From contig NC_092674.1 of NCBI RefSeq assembly GCF_964355755.1, positions 26,400,001-26,464,000 on the forward strand: a DNA stretch of 64,000 nucleotides. Direction: 5' to 3'. The stretch is from Antedon mediterranea (Eukaryota > Echinodermata > Crinoidea > Comatulida > Antedonidae). Below, in pieces: positions 39,401 to 50,300 of this stretch. A program made the position numbers and the translations under genes. The notes below the pieces were generated by a model, which saw nothing but the letters and a program-made list of their open reading frames with translations, had not been told where the DNA came from and searched no databases. Every line of letters begins with the position of its first letter. The stretch's first letter is position 1.

Positions 39401-42244
39401 CTTGCATTGCGTCCTAGTGGCAACTGTATTCCGATTCAATCTCGTTTCGATGTGCTGCTATGCATTCTATTTCCAGGTTTCCAGGTTCCAAAATTTAGTT
39501 GTTTTCTAATGTACATCTCAACCCCAATAATTATTAATTTAATTACAAATTGTTTGTTTTGTTTTTGTTGTTGAAATATGAAATTGATTGAACCTGTTTT
39601 ATTAAAAAGAAAGATAAAAACTGTATGAACCTACTTTGGTGAATTTCAAACTGACCAATGTTTCAAATCCTGGCGACACGGCAAATCCAAGCTGTTTGAC
39701 GAATGGGTACACACCCTGTGAATGGGTTAATATCTGTGTAGGAAGACAACATATTAATTACAAATAAAATTAATCCGGGTTGAGTTGTTAGTATTGCAGT
39801 AACGTAACCAACGCAACGTAAGAAAATGCCCTTCCAATAATTGTGTTTTCCCCCGCCTGCGTGAAATCAAACCTGCGATGTTTGCAGCACTGTTGCGTCG
39901 TCGGTTCCCACTTGTGATTACGCAACTCCCAGCACTTTGCGTCAATACGTCGCTGCGGTGCGTTCTAGTTGTAACCACGCTTAAAATTAATAATTAAAGT
40001 CACCCAGGCCTACATACATAATTACAATAATTAAAGCTTGGTTCCCTCTCGATGACACAACGCAAATATGTAAGCGAAACTTTAAACCTTGGTTCCCACT
40101 TGCGACGCAACGTAACGCAACCTACGCAACATAAGCAAATGATGCCCTTTCAATAATTTTGTTTGCCCCCGGGCCCGCCTGCGTGAAATCAAACCTGCGA
40201 TGTTTGCAGCACTATTGCGTCGTCGGTTCCCACTTGTGATTACGCAATATAGCACTTTGCGTCAATACGTCGTTGCGTTGCGTTCTAGTGGGAACCACGC
40301 TTAAGTAATTTCACCAATCACAAATGATGGATTATTCGAAGCACCGCTTGTCATTGGTAAACAAAGCTTCATAGTTTTGTATGTGGCATAGTGTTATATG
40401 ATAACATAACGCCATATATTTTAACCTTACTTTGAAACCAGCTCCTTTATTATTCCCATTAAGATATTCATCTTGTTCCACGTTTAATCGCAATGACAAC
40501 CCATAATCACTTCCGGTTTCCTTTACCATTAAAATGTTCTTTTCATCAGACGGGTGATTAAAGGTGTAGCAGACGCCAAAATCTGTAATTGACATCGTAA
40601 AGTTTTGATAAGTGCAAGGATTGATGTTTTTCCACATACAATCAATAATCATGTTTTCTTTCTGGTGAGCTCCTCGTATGATGTCAGCCGTGATGTTCCG
40701 ATCGCTGAAATCGTAATCTGACCAATCAATATCACTCTCTGATGTCTGAAGGCTTGGAAACATGAGTCTCAGCAACTCAGCGTCCGTTTCTTTAACGTAT
40801 GAGGCACGCCATTGGTTGTAATTGCAGATGGTTATTGCTGGAAAGCTTAGGTTCTCGACATAGTTCAGCGTCACCACGGTTGCCACCGGAAAAGCCGCAA
40901 AGTTCAGAATGTTTGTTGTTAGTCCAGCAATGAGCCAGGCAAAGAGCGCTATCATAATGAACATCCATAGCAATCTAACAATATGAAATATACATCTTAA
41001 GTTTCTTTTACGACCACAATGATGCGCCAAAATGGTGGGGACTGTCAACTACTAGGCACGAATGATTCTGTTTTCTATTATTAATTATTTTTCTATTATA
41101 AATCATTATTTTAAAAATAGTTGGCTATAGAAGCTTGATTTCCACTAGAACACGTAACGCAAAGATGTAAGTGCAACACCAGCTAATTGACCAATCACAA
41201 ACGATATAATATTCGAACTTTCCTTGCCATTGGTCGAATTGTTCGTTGCGCGCTTATGTCGTCCTAATGGGAACCAACCTTTATTGCAACGTTTATCTAA
41301 TGCATTTCAAAACTGTTGATAGATTGCTATAGCCTCATTTTATTCTAATCTTTAAAGACCCGTGACAAATCCTTCTCACTGGCTATCAGAAAATAGCAAT
41401 AAATTTGAACTGTTGTTGTTATGAAGTACCATTATTACTCTGGTAAAAGAGCACTTTCAGTTGCCAGAGAATTCTTAACATTTATAGAATTTTAACCTTA
41501 GATCTCTGTAGAGAAGTAAATGGCAAAAACCTTATAGACTGATGACATATTATCTTTAACGTGGTATAATACATTATACACTAAATATTTTAGTTGAAAT
41601 TTATCAATTTATTGCATACAATTTAATTATTCCATTCTACTAAGATTATTGTGTAATATTGGAGTTTGAGACACTATAGATAAAAATGGGGTAATTTACA
41701 AAGTTAAAGCAAAAATGTAAAAGCACAGATGAGACGTGTTTTTGAGAGAAAACTTTAAAAGGTCAGCAATGAAATATTCGTAAAATACTAAATAAGAATA
41801 TCCATGACCAGTTAAAAATGTTCACCTATGCTAATACCGGTTCCAGAAACCACCCAGACATAATTGGCAAGCCCAATGGATGCGCGGTATTGGAAAGTTG
41901 ACCGATTAATCATTTCGTAAGACTACAATCTAAAAAGATTGTTGAGTTGAAATTAGTAAAATAAAGTTTTCTTACTTTCTAAATCCGCTCGAATGTGAAC
42001 TTGTAATATACTTCAATCCATGCAATGACGTAGTTTCTCCAAAATCTTCCCAACTTTTTCTTCCACCTATCCACTTAAATCGGTTCTTTAATTTCATACG
42101 TAGTTTATTTTCCTCAGCCTTGTCATGTATGCCTACGGAAAATTGGTTCCCGCTGTTATGTCTCGTTAAAATTGAATCGGCACCACCATTCGTAGTGCTC
42201 CATGCCCAAGGATTCATCGCTATTTTTCTTCTAAAAGCTTTCAT
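33438..42244 (-). CDS. DEG/ENaC (ASIC-like) cation channel 1
   Basis: Complete 8-exon gene: 41976-42244, 40431-40974, 39635-39733, 39063-39210, 38009-38065, 35701-35851, 33916-34007, 33438-33619; 513 residues with all phases matching. The start is the first Met of its open frame. The N-terminus carries the gating motif His75-Gly76 (TTSLHGLKYI), then TM1 from about residue 90 (LLWMFIMIALFAWLIAGL). The ectodomain has FPAITICNYN, FGVCYTFNH, LNVEQDEYLNG, a PG motif and the cysteine series ending CGCKNYNMPG, CHCPIPC and FWPAQ. TM2 reads DIGGYMGLLLGASAITVCEL with the selectivity filter Gly-Ala-Ser at 465-467. Family members form trimeric amiloride-sensitive sodium channels gated by acid, peptides or force; the ligand here cannot be inferred. 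The basic KRRRERKQTK tail is cytoplasmic. Introns hold a minisatellite, a SINE-like element and several MITEs. Confidence 0.93.
34438..34875. repeat. 35-37 bp minisatellite in a DEG/ENaC intron
   Basis: About a dozen units of GATGCTAGGCTTAATGATCC plus AGTTCTATTCAATAA, with length variants. It lies in the intron between exons 33916-34007 and 35701-35851 of channel gene 1. Confidence 0.9.
36389..36441. mobile_element. Family B MITE, minimal copy
   Basis: The two inverted ends of family B (AAGCTCTCTGTCTACACTAT and the mirror) are almost back to back, leaving a near-pure hairpin. It lies in a channel gene 1 intron. Confidence 0.85.
37140..37735 (+). mobile_element. SINE-like retroposon with tRNA-like head
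   Basis: Positions about 37307-37372 resemble a tRNA gene: an A-box-like TGGTGTAATGGTTA and a B-box GGTTCGAGTCCC. A T-rich stretch follows. Then come two related 60-bp modules (TTTGGTGAGAATCGAA plus AAAACTGTGG) near 37480 and 37625, a CA run, and a terminal CCTCCTTGGCGGAGGTAA hairpin. CCTCCGCC also occurs on the left at about 37162. The whole may be one composite element; the left limit is uncertain. Confidence 0.5.
37206..37233. repeat. AT microsatellite
   Basis: Perfect AT dinucleotide run in a channel gene 1 intron. Confidence 0.95.
37840..38000. mobile_element. Family C MITE
   Basis: AAAGCCGATTTTCCCCAAAG then GCGAATTTGTTCGCGCGTAT on the left. The right side carries GATTCAAGCGAACAAATTCG in inverted orientation. 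The element ends just before the 38009-38065 exon of channel gene 1. Confidence 0.6.
38428..38965. mobile_element. Inverted-repeat element with duplicated ends
   Basis: GGCCAATTTACACAGACGAG followed by CGGTAACGGTAAGCGG occurs as several direct copies on the left (about 38428, 38551, 38584). Inverted copies ending TGTGTAAATTGGCCTT lie at about 38915 and 38964. The pattern suggests repeated self-insertion or end duplication of one MITE. It lies in a channel gene 1 intron and has no coding capacity. Confidence 0.75.
39289..39425. mobile_element. Family A MITE
   Basis: Starts TTAAGCTTGTTTCCCACTAG and ends with inverted CTAGTGGCAAC. Internal GACCAATCACAAGC faces ATTGGTCAACTCG. It lies in a channel gene 1 intron. 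Confidence 0.7.
39772..39984. mobile_element. Family A MITE, long subtype
   Basis: Shares GTGAAATCAAACCTGCGATG and GCAGCACTGTTGCGTCGTCG with 40081-40304 and, inverted, with 59126-59328. The right end is TTCTAGTTGTAACCACGCTT; the left end is degraded. Confidence 0.7.
40081..40304. mobile_element. Family A MITE, long subtype
   Basis: Begins TTTAAACCTTGGTTCCCACT and ends CTAGTGGGAACCACGCTTAA, so both ends are intact inverted repeats beside TTAA-like sequence. Internal sequence matches 39772-39984. A separate, truncated end lies just upstream at about 40031-40068. It lies in a channel gene 1 intron. Confidence 0.8.
41131..41283. mobile_element. Family A MITE
   Basis: Begins AAGCTTGATTTCCACTAGAA and ends with inverted CCTAATGGGAACCAACCTTT. 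Internal TTGACCAATCACAAACGAT faces CCATTGGTCGAATTG. It lies in channel gene 1 intron 1. Confidence 0.7.
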
Positions 42245-42733
42245 TCGTAATTCTCAAATAAGACAAACGATAAAGGTTGCTTTCAGCAGCTCCATAAGAC
42301 GAAAGAAATGAAACGATCGGTAGCTAAGAAACCGATGTAAAAACACGACAAAAAGAATCATGAGATGAAAACACATGTCACGGAATTATAGAAAATTCGG
42401 CGATGTGATTGGCCAAAGGTGTTGGCAGTGTGTAAATAACGGTAGTTGTATAAATCGCAGTTCATCAATACTCAATTAGGATTAATTAACAAGTGTATTA
42501 CAATCAGATAATGGAATTCGCTGTTTAATTTTCCAATAAAAAGATGCCATGTCTCGGTTATACGTTTGTTTGAATGATGTTATCTTAATCAATGTATCGT
42601 GCCATGTAGAGTATCGTCGGTTGATTTAGGCCACTAGTAAGTAAAATAAATCGCAGAAGTGATGCGACACACGTAATGGAATCAGGCAAAAATATCCGAT
42701 TTAAAGGGTTAATTGCCACTGGTGTTTAATGAA

Positions 42734-43112
42734 TTTATTATTTGCTATTGTGTGTGTTTTTTTTTTTTTTTTTTTGCTATTTTGGTACTCTTTAATTTGG
42801 TATTAAGCATTTAACTTATTAAAATTTAAATAACAAGAACTCATTCGGTGAAAATCAATAAAAAGTAGTTTTATTCAATATATAAATATTGTCTGGTAAT
42901 AATAAGCATGAATATTTTATTTATTATTTCCTATTGTGTGTTTTTGTTTATTTTTTGCTATTTTGGTACTGTTTATTTCGGCATTACGCACTTAACTTGT
43001 TAAATTTAAATAACAAGAAGTCATTCAGTGAAAATCAATACCTAAAGTAGTTTTTATTCAAGAAACACACATAATAAATATTGTTTGGTAATAAGCATGA
43101 ATATTTAACTAT
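42734..43112. repeat. Two-copy tandem duplication, about 180 bp
   Basis: Both halves run CTATTGTGTGTTTTT, CTATTTTGGTACT, ATTTAAATAACAAGAA and GTGAAAATCAATA in order, ending in AATAAGCATGAATATTT. The first half has a T-run of about 20. Confidence 0.8.
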
Positions 43113-43280
43113 TATTATTAATGATACTACGCGAAGAAACTAATCATATCTACAGTGTCCTTCATTCACTACTAATGTATTTTAAATGTATAAACAATAC
43201 TAATGTAATTTTAAAATGATGAGAAATTGTTAAGTGATAGTTTGCATCATTATTGTCCAGAAGTTTCCCTTATGCTCTGC

Positions 43281-43442
43281 TTAAGCTCTGTCCACACTAT
43301 CAAACTAGTTTGACAAAAAATGTGATGTGCCCAAATATGGTAGTGAGATGCTTAAATATGGTAGTGACATCACCATGTCCATATATTGGCACATCACACT
43401 TTTTTTTCATAAAGTTTGATATTGTAGACAGAGCGAGCTTAA
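43281..43442. mobile_element. Family B MITE
   Basis: Ends TTAAGCTCTGTCCACACTAT and inverted GATATTGTAGACAGAGCGAG. The interior, TGTGATGTGCCCAAATATGG, is shared with 46306-46468. Confidence 0.85.
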
Positions 43443-44062
43443 CAGTAGTGCTTTTGTTTGTCTGCTTAATCTTCCACAACATTTGAAATAAGCTGATTTC
43501 TCATTTTCTATGTGTTCTCTTCCATTATTTTCTTCAACATTATTTCATTATTCCTATTTTAATTTAATTGACTTGAATCCTAATTCTTTGTACGGAGTAA
43601 TTAATAATGGTCACGACAGAATTGTATTTTGTCTTTATAGTCTCTCATACATTTAGATTTATTTTATATACATCATCGCATGCATATCTATATACTTCAG
43701 TACATCATAGACTGTTTACTCACGTCAAGTAATACTCGTAAATCTTAATTGTACGGCTGCTTTAATGTTATTATTGTCTGTTTCCTTTCTAAGCAAACAG
43801 AAGCAGAATCCGCTCCGCTTAAACAAACAACAGGGTTATAGAACTAACAACATAAGATTCAATATTGATCATTTTGTCGTATGAGAGGCGAATGGAGTCA
43901 AAATAACTATACTATCGTACATGCTACGATACTGACTATTTGGATAGTTTAAAAAGTCTATCAGCTTACAAGATTCAGTGGAGTTTGTGATTGTGATTCA
44001 GACGAAATCTCACCACACAATGGTTATAATAAGTATCAATTAAGAACAGTATTCTATTATTT

Positions 44063-44222
44063 ATAAGGTTTATCGCAAATAGCGTGAGCAATGCATGATG
44101 GGAAGGAATTGGGAGCAATAGCGCCACCAGTATAATAAAACTTGATATACTGGTGGTGGCGCTATTGCTCTCAATTCCTTCCCATCATGCATTGCTCATG
44201 CTATTTGCGAAAAACCTTATTA
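44063..44222. repeat. Long fold-back, arms about 70 bp
   Basis: The left arm contains GCAATGCATGATGGGAAGGA and AGCAATAGCGCCACCAGTAT; the right arm repeats these inverted with few mismatches. The loop is about 15 bases (AATAAAACTTGAT). Transcription from either strand would give a long hairpin RNA. It ends about 80 bases downstream of the stop of channel gene 2, perhaps in its 3' UTR. Confidence 0.85.
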
Positions 44223-44301
44223 TAAATATTACACAATCAATACAAATTTTACGTAAAAAAACTCTCTACCAAACAATTAGTTCCCTTAGAATTGTATTTT
44301 G

Positions 44302-47300
44302 CTATCTCTCATTTTTCTTTCCTCGGCATCGGTAAAATTTGAAGCAGAATAGCTCTACAAATTCCAGCATAGTTAGTAAGCTTGCTCCAATACATAACCC
44401 GAAACTTCCACCGAGATCACCTGTAAAAATAATTTGAACTTTTTGTAGGTAACTGATGGCAGCCCACTAGTCGGCTTTTCGACATTTTGTCTGAAATTTA
44501 AATTTAAATAGTACACGTATGACACATCATATGTGCGAAAATATTTATCTTTTTACTAAAAACTCGAAACTCCGCCTAGAACCTAGACTACTCTAGTGTT
44601 AAAGAATGCAGGAAAGCGTGACAGAAGTGGACGTATGAAGCGCCATATATGCCAAAATATTTTCTTTTACTAATATCAAGTCAAAAATCCGTCTAGAACC
44701 TAGACTACTCTTGGTGTTAAAGAATGCAAGAAACCATGACAGAAATGGACTAACAGAAGACTTGTGCAGCAATGAGATCGTTTACTTACTGAACAGGCTG
44801 TTTATATCATAGTCGTACACCATGACCGAGTTTTCAACCCTTAATGATTGGTAGAAAATGTTTAGCTCTCCCAAGTTCTTTCTGAAATATATACAGTATA
44901 TTTGATTATAATAGTGTATTCACACTATACCCATGTATTCCATATATTTCGAACGTTTGTTTGCGTATTTAAACGCAGCTACCTCAAAGTTATATTTCGT
45001 AAAATGGATCATATTTAATATATTTTCATTAAAGATTTATTGTCCCCCTAAACATTTTTTTTTCTTGTTGTTGAATATGCCATTTTAATGTCAAATAATA
45101 GTTATTCACTTTGACCAAAAACTGGATCGAAAAAAAATTATTTACCGGAAAAAATGTAATTTAATGCAAATACTTATATTGTCTGTCAGACAATGGTTTT
45201 TAGTTAAAATTACTGTAATTGTTTCTTTTGTCTTTTTATAAGTGAAATAACATGTGTTAGGCTTTTTTTTTACAGAAGTGAATAACTTTATTAAAACTGA
45301 AAAACGGCTTATTTAAAGTCTGATTATATTAATCTTAATTTTTCATGTTTTTGGAGGACAATACTTCTTTAAGTTTTTCATTTCATTATTACTTTATCTC
45401 ATCTCTCGTCATACCAATTGCATCAGTTATGGTATCAACCAGTGCTTCCGCAGGAAAATAAGCGAAACTATTGCTTGTGATAAACGACTCTTCTTTACAA
45501 GGAGGCGAACAAATGCATGCTTCTAGACAAACACAAATCAATCATCAGAAACAAACATAGTATATCTTGAACTTTCATGATTGTTCGTAATAAACTCAAC
45601 GTAATAATTCATTAAACAAGATTTTGTCACACATGGCGTACCATACCTTTACTTGAATCTTCAGTAGGAGTTTAGTTGGGAAACAATCAAAACGCCCACT
45701 CTGGTCTGGTGGTGGCGCTCGTAAAGGACAAGAGACTTCTGACAAGTCTTAATTAATCAAGACATGAGCACCCGATTATCTGTACTGTATCTACACATTG
45801 ACATTATATAATCATGTGTGTTACATGTAGGCCTATCACATTTGGTGCCTGTATTAATTATGTTAAGATTTAGTTTAGGTTCGATTATGACCTATGACAC
45901 GTCGAAGTGGATGCAACAGTACCACATAGTTTGCCTGTACACATTATTGATAGTCTGACAGCTTTTCGTAAATTGTAGCTGCGACTATAAGAATTATTTA
46001 CCGATCAATGTGAATAATTATTTTGTGTGATTTGTTCATGAAACTATCCTCAACAGACTGCCAGAATATTATAGTGATGATATAATATAAATAATTTATC
46101 AAAGTTTTAAGATATAATGCTTTAATCTATATAGGCGGATGTGTTCATACGATCGATCCAATAATAACTCACTTGATGAATCTCGAATACACTCATTAAC
46201 CTCTTCTGTAGCGCAGATTGGACCGTCAGCTTCTATAGAGATATATTACATTTTATAGATGTTATTATTATATGAATAGAAATCATGATCTAACATGCCA
46301 TTGCCTTAAGCCTTGTCTACACTATCAAACTTTATGTGACAAAAAATGTGATGTGCCCATATATGGACATGATGATGTCTATCACCATATTTGGGAATAT
46401 CACTACCATATTTGGACTCATCACACTTTTTTCATCAAACTTGTTTGATAGTGTAGAGAGAGCTTTAGCATTGTAAATGGGAGACGGCAAAGGCAAAGCC
46501 GATTCAGAAATGTCGCAAGGCGGGGAGGTGGGGCGGGGGTATAACATAAAAATAAATTACTAATAACACTAATATTTAAAAAGAAATTAACATAAGCAAC
46601 AATAAAATATGAAACATTCAAAATTGGATTAATTGTTTGTAAAGTTTATAAATGGTGGTGGGATAAAGAGATTCGAGATTATAAGGGGATGTCATAAAAA
46701 TGAAATGTTACAGACACTGTCTCTCTTTCTCCAAATGTAGGCATAATGTTTAAAATTCGCCCACTTAGGCCTATTACTAAATGATTACCTTCAAGTTCTG
46801 CATAAAATAACCGACAACCACAATTTGACGCCAGAAAATTAGCCTGGCAATTAGTACGGCACTGATATGTAGTGTAGCCATCAACAGTATCATTGGCACA
46901 GTATGGTTGAAGGCGAGATACCTAAACAATATAATAATAATTACTTTAAAAAAAGAGGCTATTGTGCGGTCCACCGTGTGTGTAACTTAAAGTTTTCTAT
47001 TGGCACGGTCAAAACTCAAGTTATATAATGTATTAGTTATATCTATTTTATTGTATAATTGCAATAGCTGGTCTGCTCCCAAAATTGATACTAAACCTTT
47101 ATCTGAGATTGTAAATAAACTTAGGTGGTCTATGCTTGGTCATATACTTAGAATGAGTGAAGATACTCTTGCTTTTCAGCGTTGGTGTTGTACACTCTAA
47201 TTCAATAAAAGGCCGAATTGGAAAACATCAAACAAATCTGTTAAGTACACTTCGAAATGATTTATTTATCAGAAATTTTAAGTTAAATAATTTAAACGAC

Positions 47301-50300
47301 TTAAGGACAACTGTACCGAGGACCATATTTTAAAAACGTATTAGGGGTATACATATGATTTCAGAACCATCGCGAAATCGAGGATATCGCCGCACGCGCT
47401 CGCCGTACAGCCGTCGCCGTAAATTGCTGTGACGTCACAGGTGCATCGCATAATCTACTTAATGAGTTTTCGCTGTTGTTACCATACAAAAGATAGGTAC
47501 CGTCACTTCAATTGCTTATTTAACCTTTTAAATTACTTAAATTTGCCAAAATGTTTTCCTGGTATTTTGAAGAAACACTTCAATATCCAGATAGGCAAAA
47601 CAAACAATAAAAAAATTCAACTTTTATATTTTTTACGATTTATTTAAAAAGTGTGTTTACTAGAAATGTTCGCGCTTTGCGAGACTTGTCTATGGGACCC
47701 GAAGAGTAGCTAGTAGAGAAACATGACGTATGACGTTCTGGAATCATTCAACCATATCGGACTCAAAACTTTTTCTCTGCTAGCTAGCGATTTTTGGGCC
47801 GTGTGCGAGCTTCCTCCTCCTCGTGTGTGTGACGGTGGTGTGATCAACATTGTGTAGAGTAGTAGTAGAGAGAGGGAACTGAAAATGCCGGCGTGTGTTG
47901 TTTCAAATTGTCGGGAATACGAAAAAGCCCGATTAGATGGAATACCCTTTCATACCTTTCCAAATGATAAGGCGTTGGCCAGAAGATGGTTAACTGTTAT
48001 TAGAAACGCTAATTTGAATCCCGGCTGTAAGCCGTCGACATACAGAACTTTGCGAGTTTGTGGAAAGTACTTCATGAAGTCAGATTACCTACCTGACCCA
48101 AAACACGATCTAGCTCCGCATCTTTACAAGCCAAAACACCGCCTGAAACCTGACGCAGTACCAAGTATATTTGCATTTAACAAACCTAGTAGTACAACTA
48201 TGAGAAGTGCATTTAAAAAAAGACAGGAGGCTGGTAATCAAGAATCGGTAAGAACAATGATGAATTTACCACCAGAACAATAATATATTAATAATTAGGC
48301 CTAATATATCAAAGTAAAATATAGGCCTAATAAGTTTTTTTTTTCTTTTTATGTTTAGGCTAAGCCTAAAAAAAAATTAACAATTGACTGGGCCTACTAC
48401 TCTGTACATTATTAAAATATTACATTTATGATATAGGCCTAGGGATTTTAGGCTATGCCTAGCCTATAAATCCAAACAAGAAAAAATATAGCCTATGCTA
48501 GATAGTATTACTACTACTACTAGCTAGAGATAGGCCCTTTCTTAGTGCATTATTTTTTTTAAATGAAAAATGCTATAATGATGATTACTACTAACTAGGC
48601 CTACTAACTACTAGCCATCATTTGGTGATTGAGAACAACAACAAATAACACTAACTATAGTTTAAAAAAACAATTCTATTTTTTGTTACTGTGTAGAAAT
48701 GGTATTAAAGAAAAATAAATATATTTAGGTTTTCACAGGCTCAGAATCATCGCATACATCACATGATGTCCAAGAAAAAAAATCAGTACATGGCAATGAT
48801 GATGAGGTATGATTATTTATGGTTTATCTATCTTCACCAACTTGTGAATGCGTAGTGTATGTAATAATATCAAATTCTGTAAACTATATAATATTATAAT
48901 TTTACAGGACTTAAATGTAAGCTTTTCATCATCACATGGAAATGAGTCGATGGGATGGATACCAGAAGAGGACAGTTCTTCTCCCTCTGAAGAAGAAATA
49001 GAAGTAGTAGATGATAATGTTACAGGAAAAGTGATAGTCAATGTTGATAGTGTGCTTGAAATGTTTAAGCGATGCCAAGAATGCGGTCAGAAGATAATAT
49101 CAACAAATGTGTTATACAGGGGAGCACAAATAATTGTACATTGGCAATGTACTGAATATCACTTTGGCAAATGGGAAAGCTGTCCAGATGTTCGTGGAAT
49201 GGCAGAAATCAATTTACTTACAGCCTCTGCTATTTTGTACAGTGGAAACACATATCAAGCAATTAATAATTTTGCTAAAATTCTTGATATGCATTTTTTA
49301 TCATCATCAAGTTTTTATCAAATTCGAAAATGTTATTTGTTGCCAGTCATAAATGAAGCATATAAGGAACAACAAGATGTGATGATTGCCGAACTCATTT
49401 TAAGAAGTTTGGATAATGAGACTATCTCAATTTTGGGGGACGCCCGGTCAGACTCGCCAGGGTATTCCGCAAAATATTCTACGTACTCTTTTATTGAAGA
49501 GAAAAGTGACAAAATTGTTGATGCTCGGCTGATACAAGTGACGGAATGTTCCAGCTCAGTAGCAATGGAAAAGGAAGGTTTCATCAGAAGTTTAGAGTTT
49601 TTGTTGGGTCATGGCATCAACATCAAAACAATCACAACTGACAGATCACCATCAATCAGAAAAGTTATGAAGGACGAATACTGGGAGATATCACATCAGC
49701 TTGATTGCTGGCATGTTTGTAAAGGTATGATTAATACAGTAAAATAATTTTCTAACAAACTAAAACCAAATTAAATCCTTCATTTTTTTTACTCTCATCA
49801 GTATATAAATAAGCACCATATACATATTGTACAAATGAGCATTATATGAGTTTGCTCTAATCTATCTCATCTCACACAGTGTAATTTCAATTGACACTTC
49901 TTCTAGTCTACTAGTGTAGCACCAGCGAGTACAGTATATACTGTAATCATGTTTGTAAAGTTCATAAATTGTTTTACTAATACTATATTGTATATTTTAT
50001 CAAATATTTCAGGCATTAAAAAGAAAGTCTTGGCAAGTGGTAAAAAGAAGGGAAATGAGCACCTATTATTGTGGACCAAGAGCATAACAAACCATTTGTG
50101 GTTCTGTTGTGCAACTTGTAAAGGTGATGTCCAGGTATGACCACTAGTGAATTTTTTTTTCAATCGACAGGGGTGAAGAGGAAAAGCAAAAGTAATGAAA
50201 CTCTCATCTTGTGATGTGCTTAACAAGCCCTGTCAATATACTGTAAACAAAACAAAAATATATATTTATGTACATCATCATATTGATAATTGATATATAA

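Larger units (their letters stand above)
42245..44301. other. Intergenic region between the two DEG/ENaC genes
   Basis: About 2 kb separating the start of channel gene 1 from the stop of channel gene 2. It contains a tandem duplication of about 180 bp (42734-43112), a family B MITE (43281-43442) and a long fold-back (44063-44222). No gene is seen. Confidence 0.6.
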
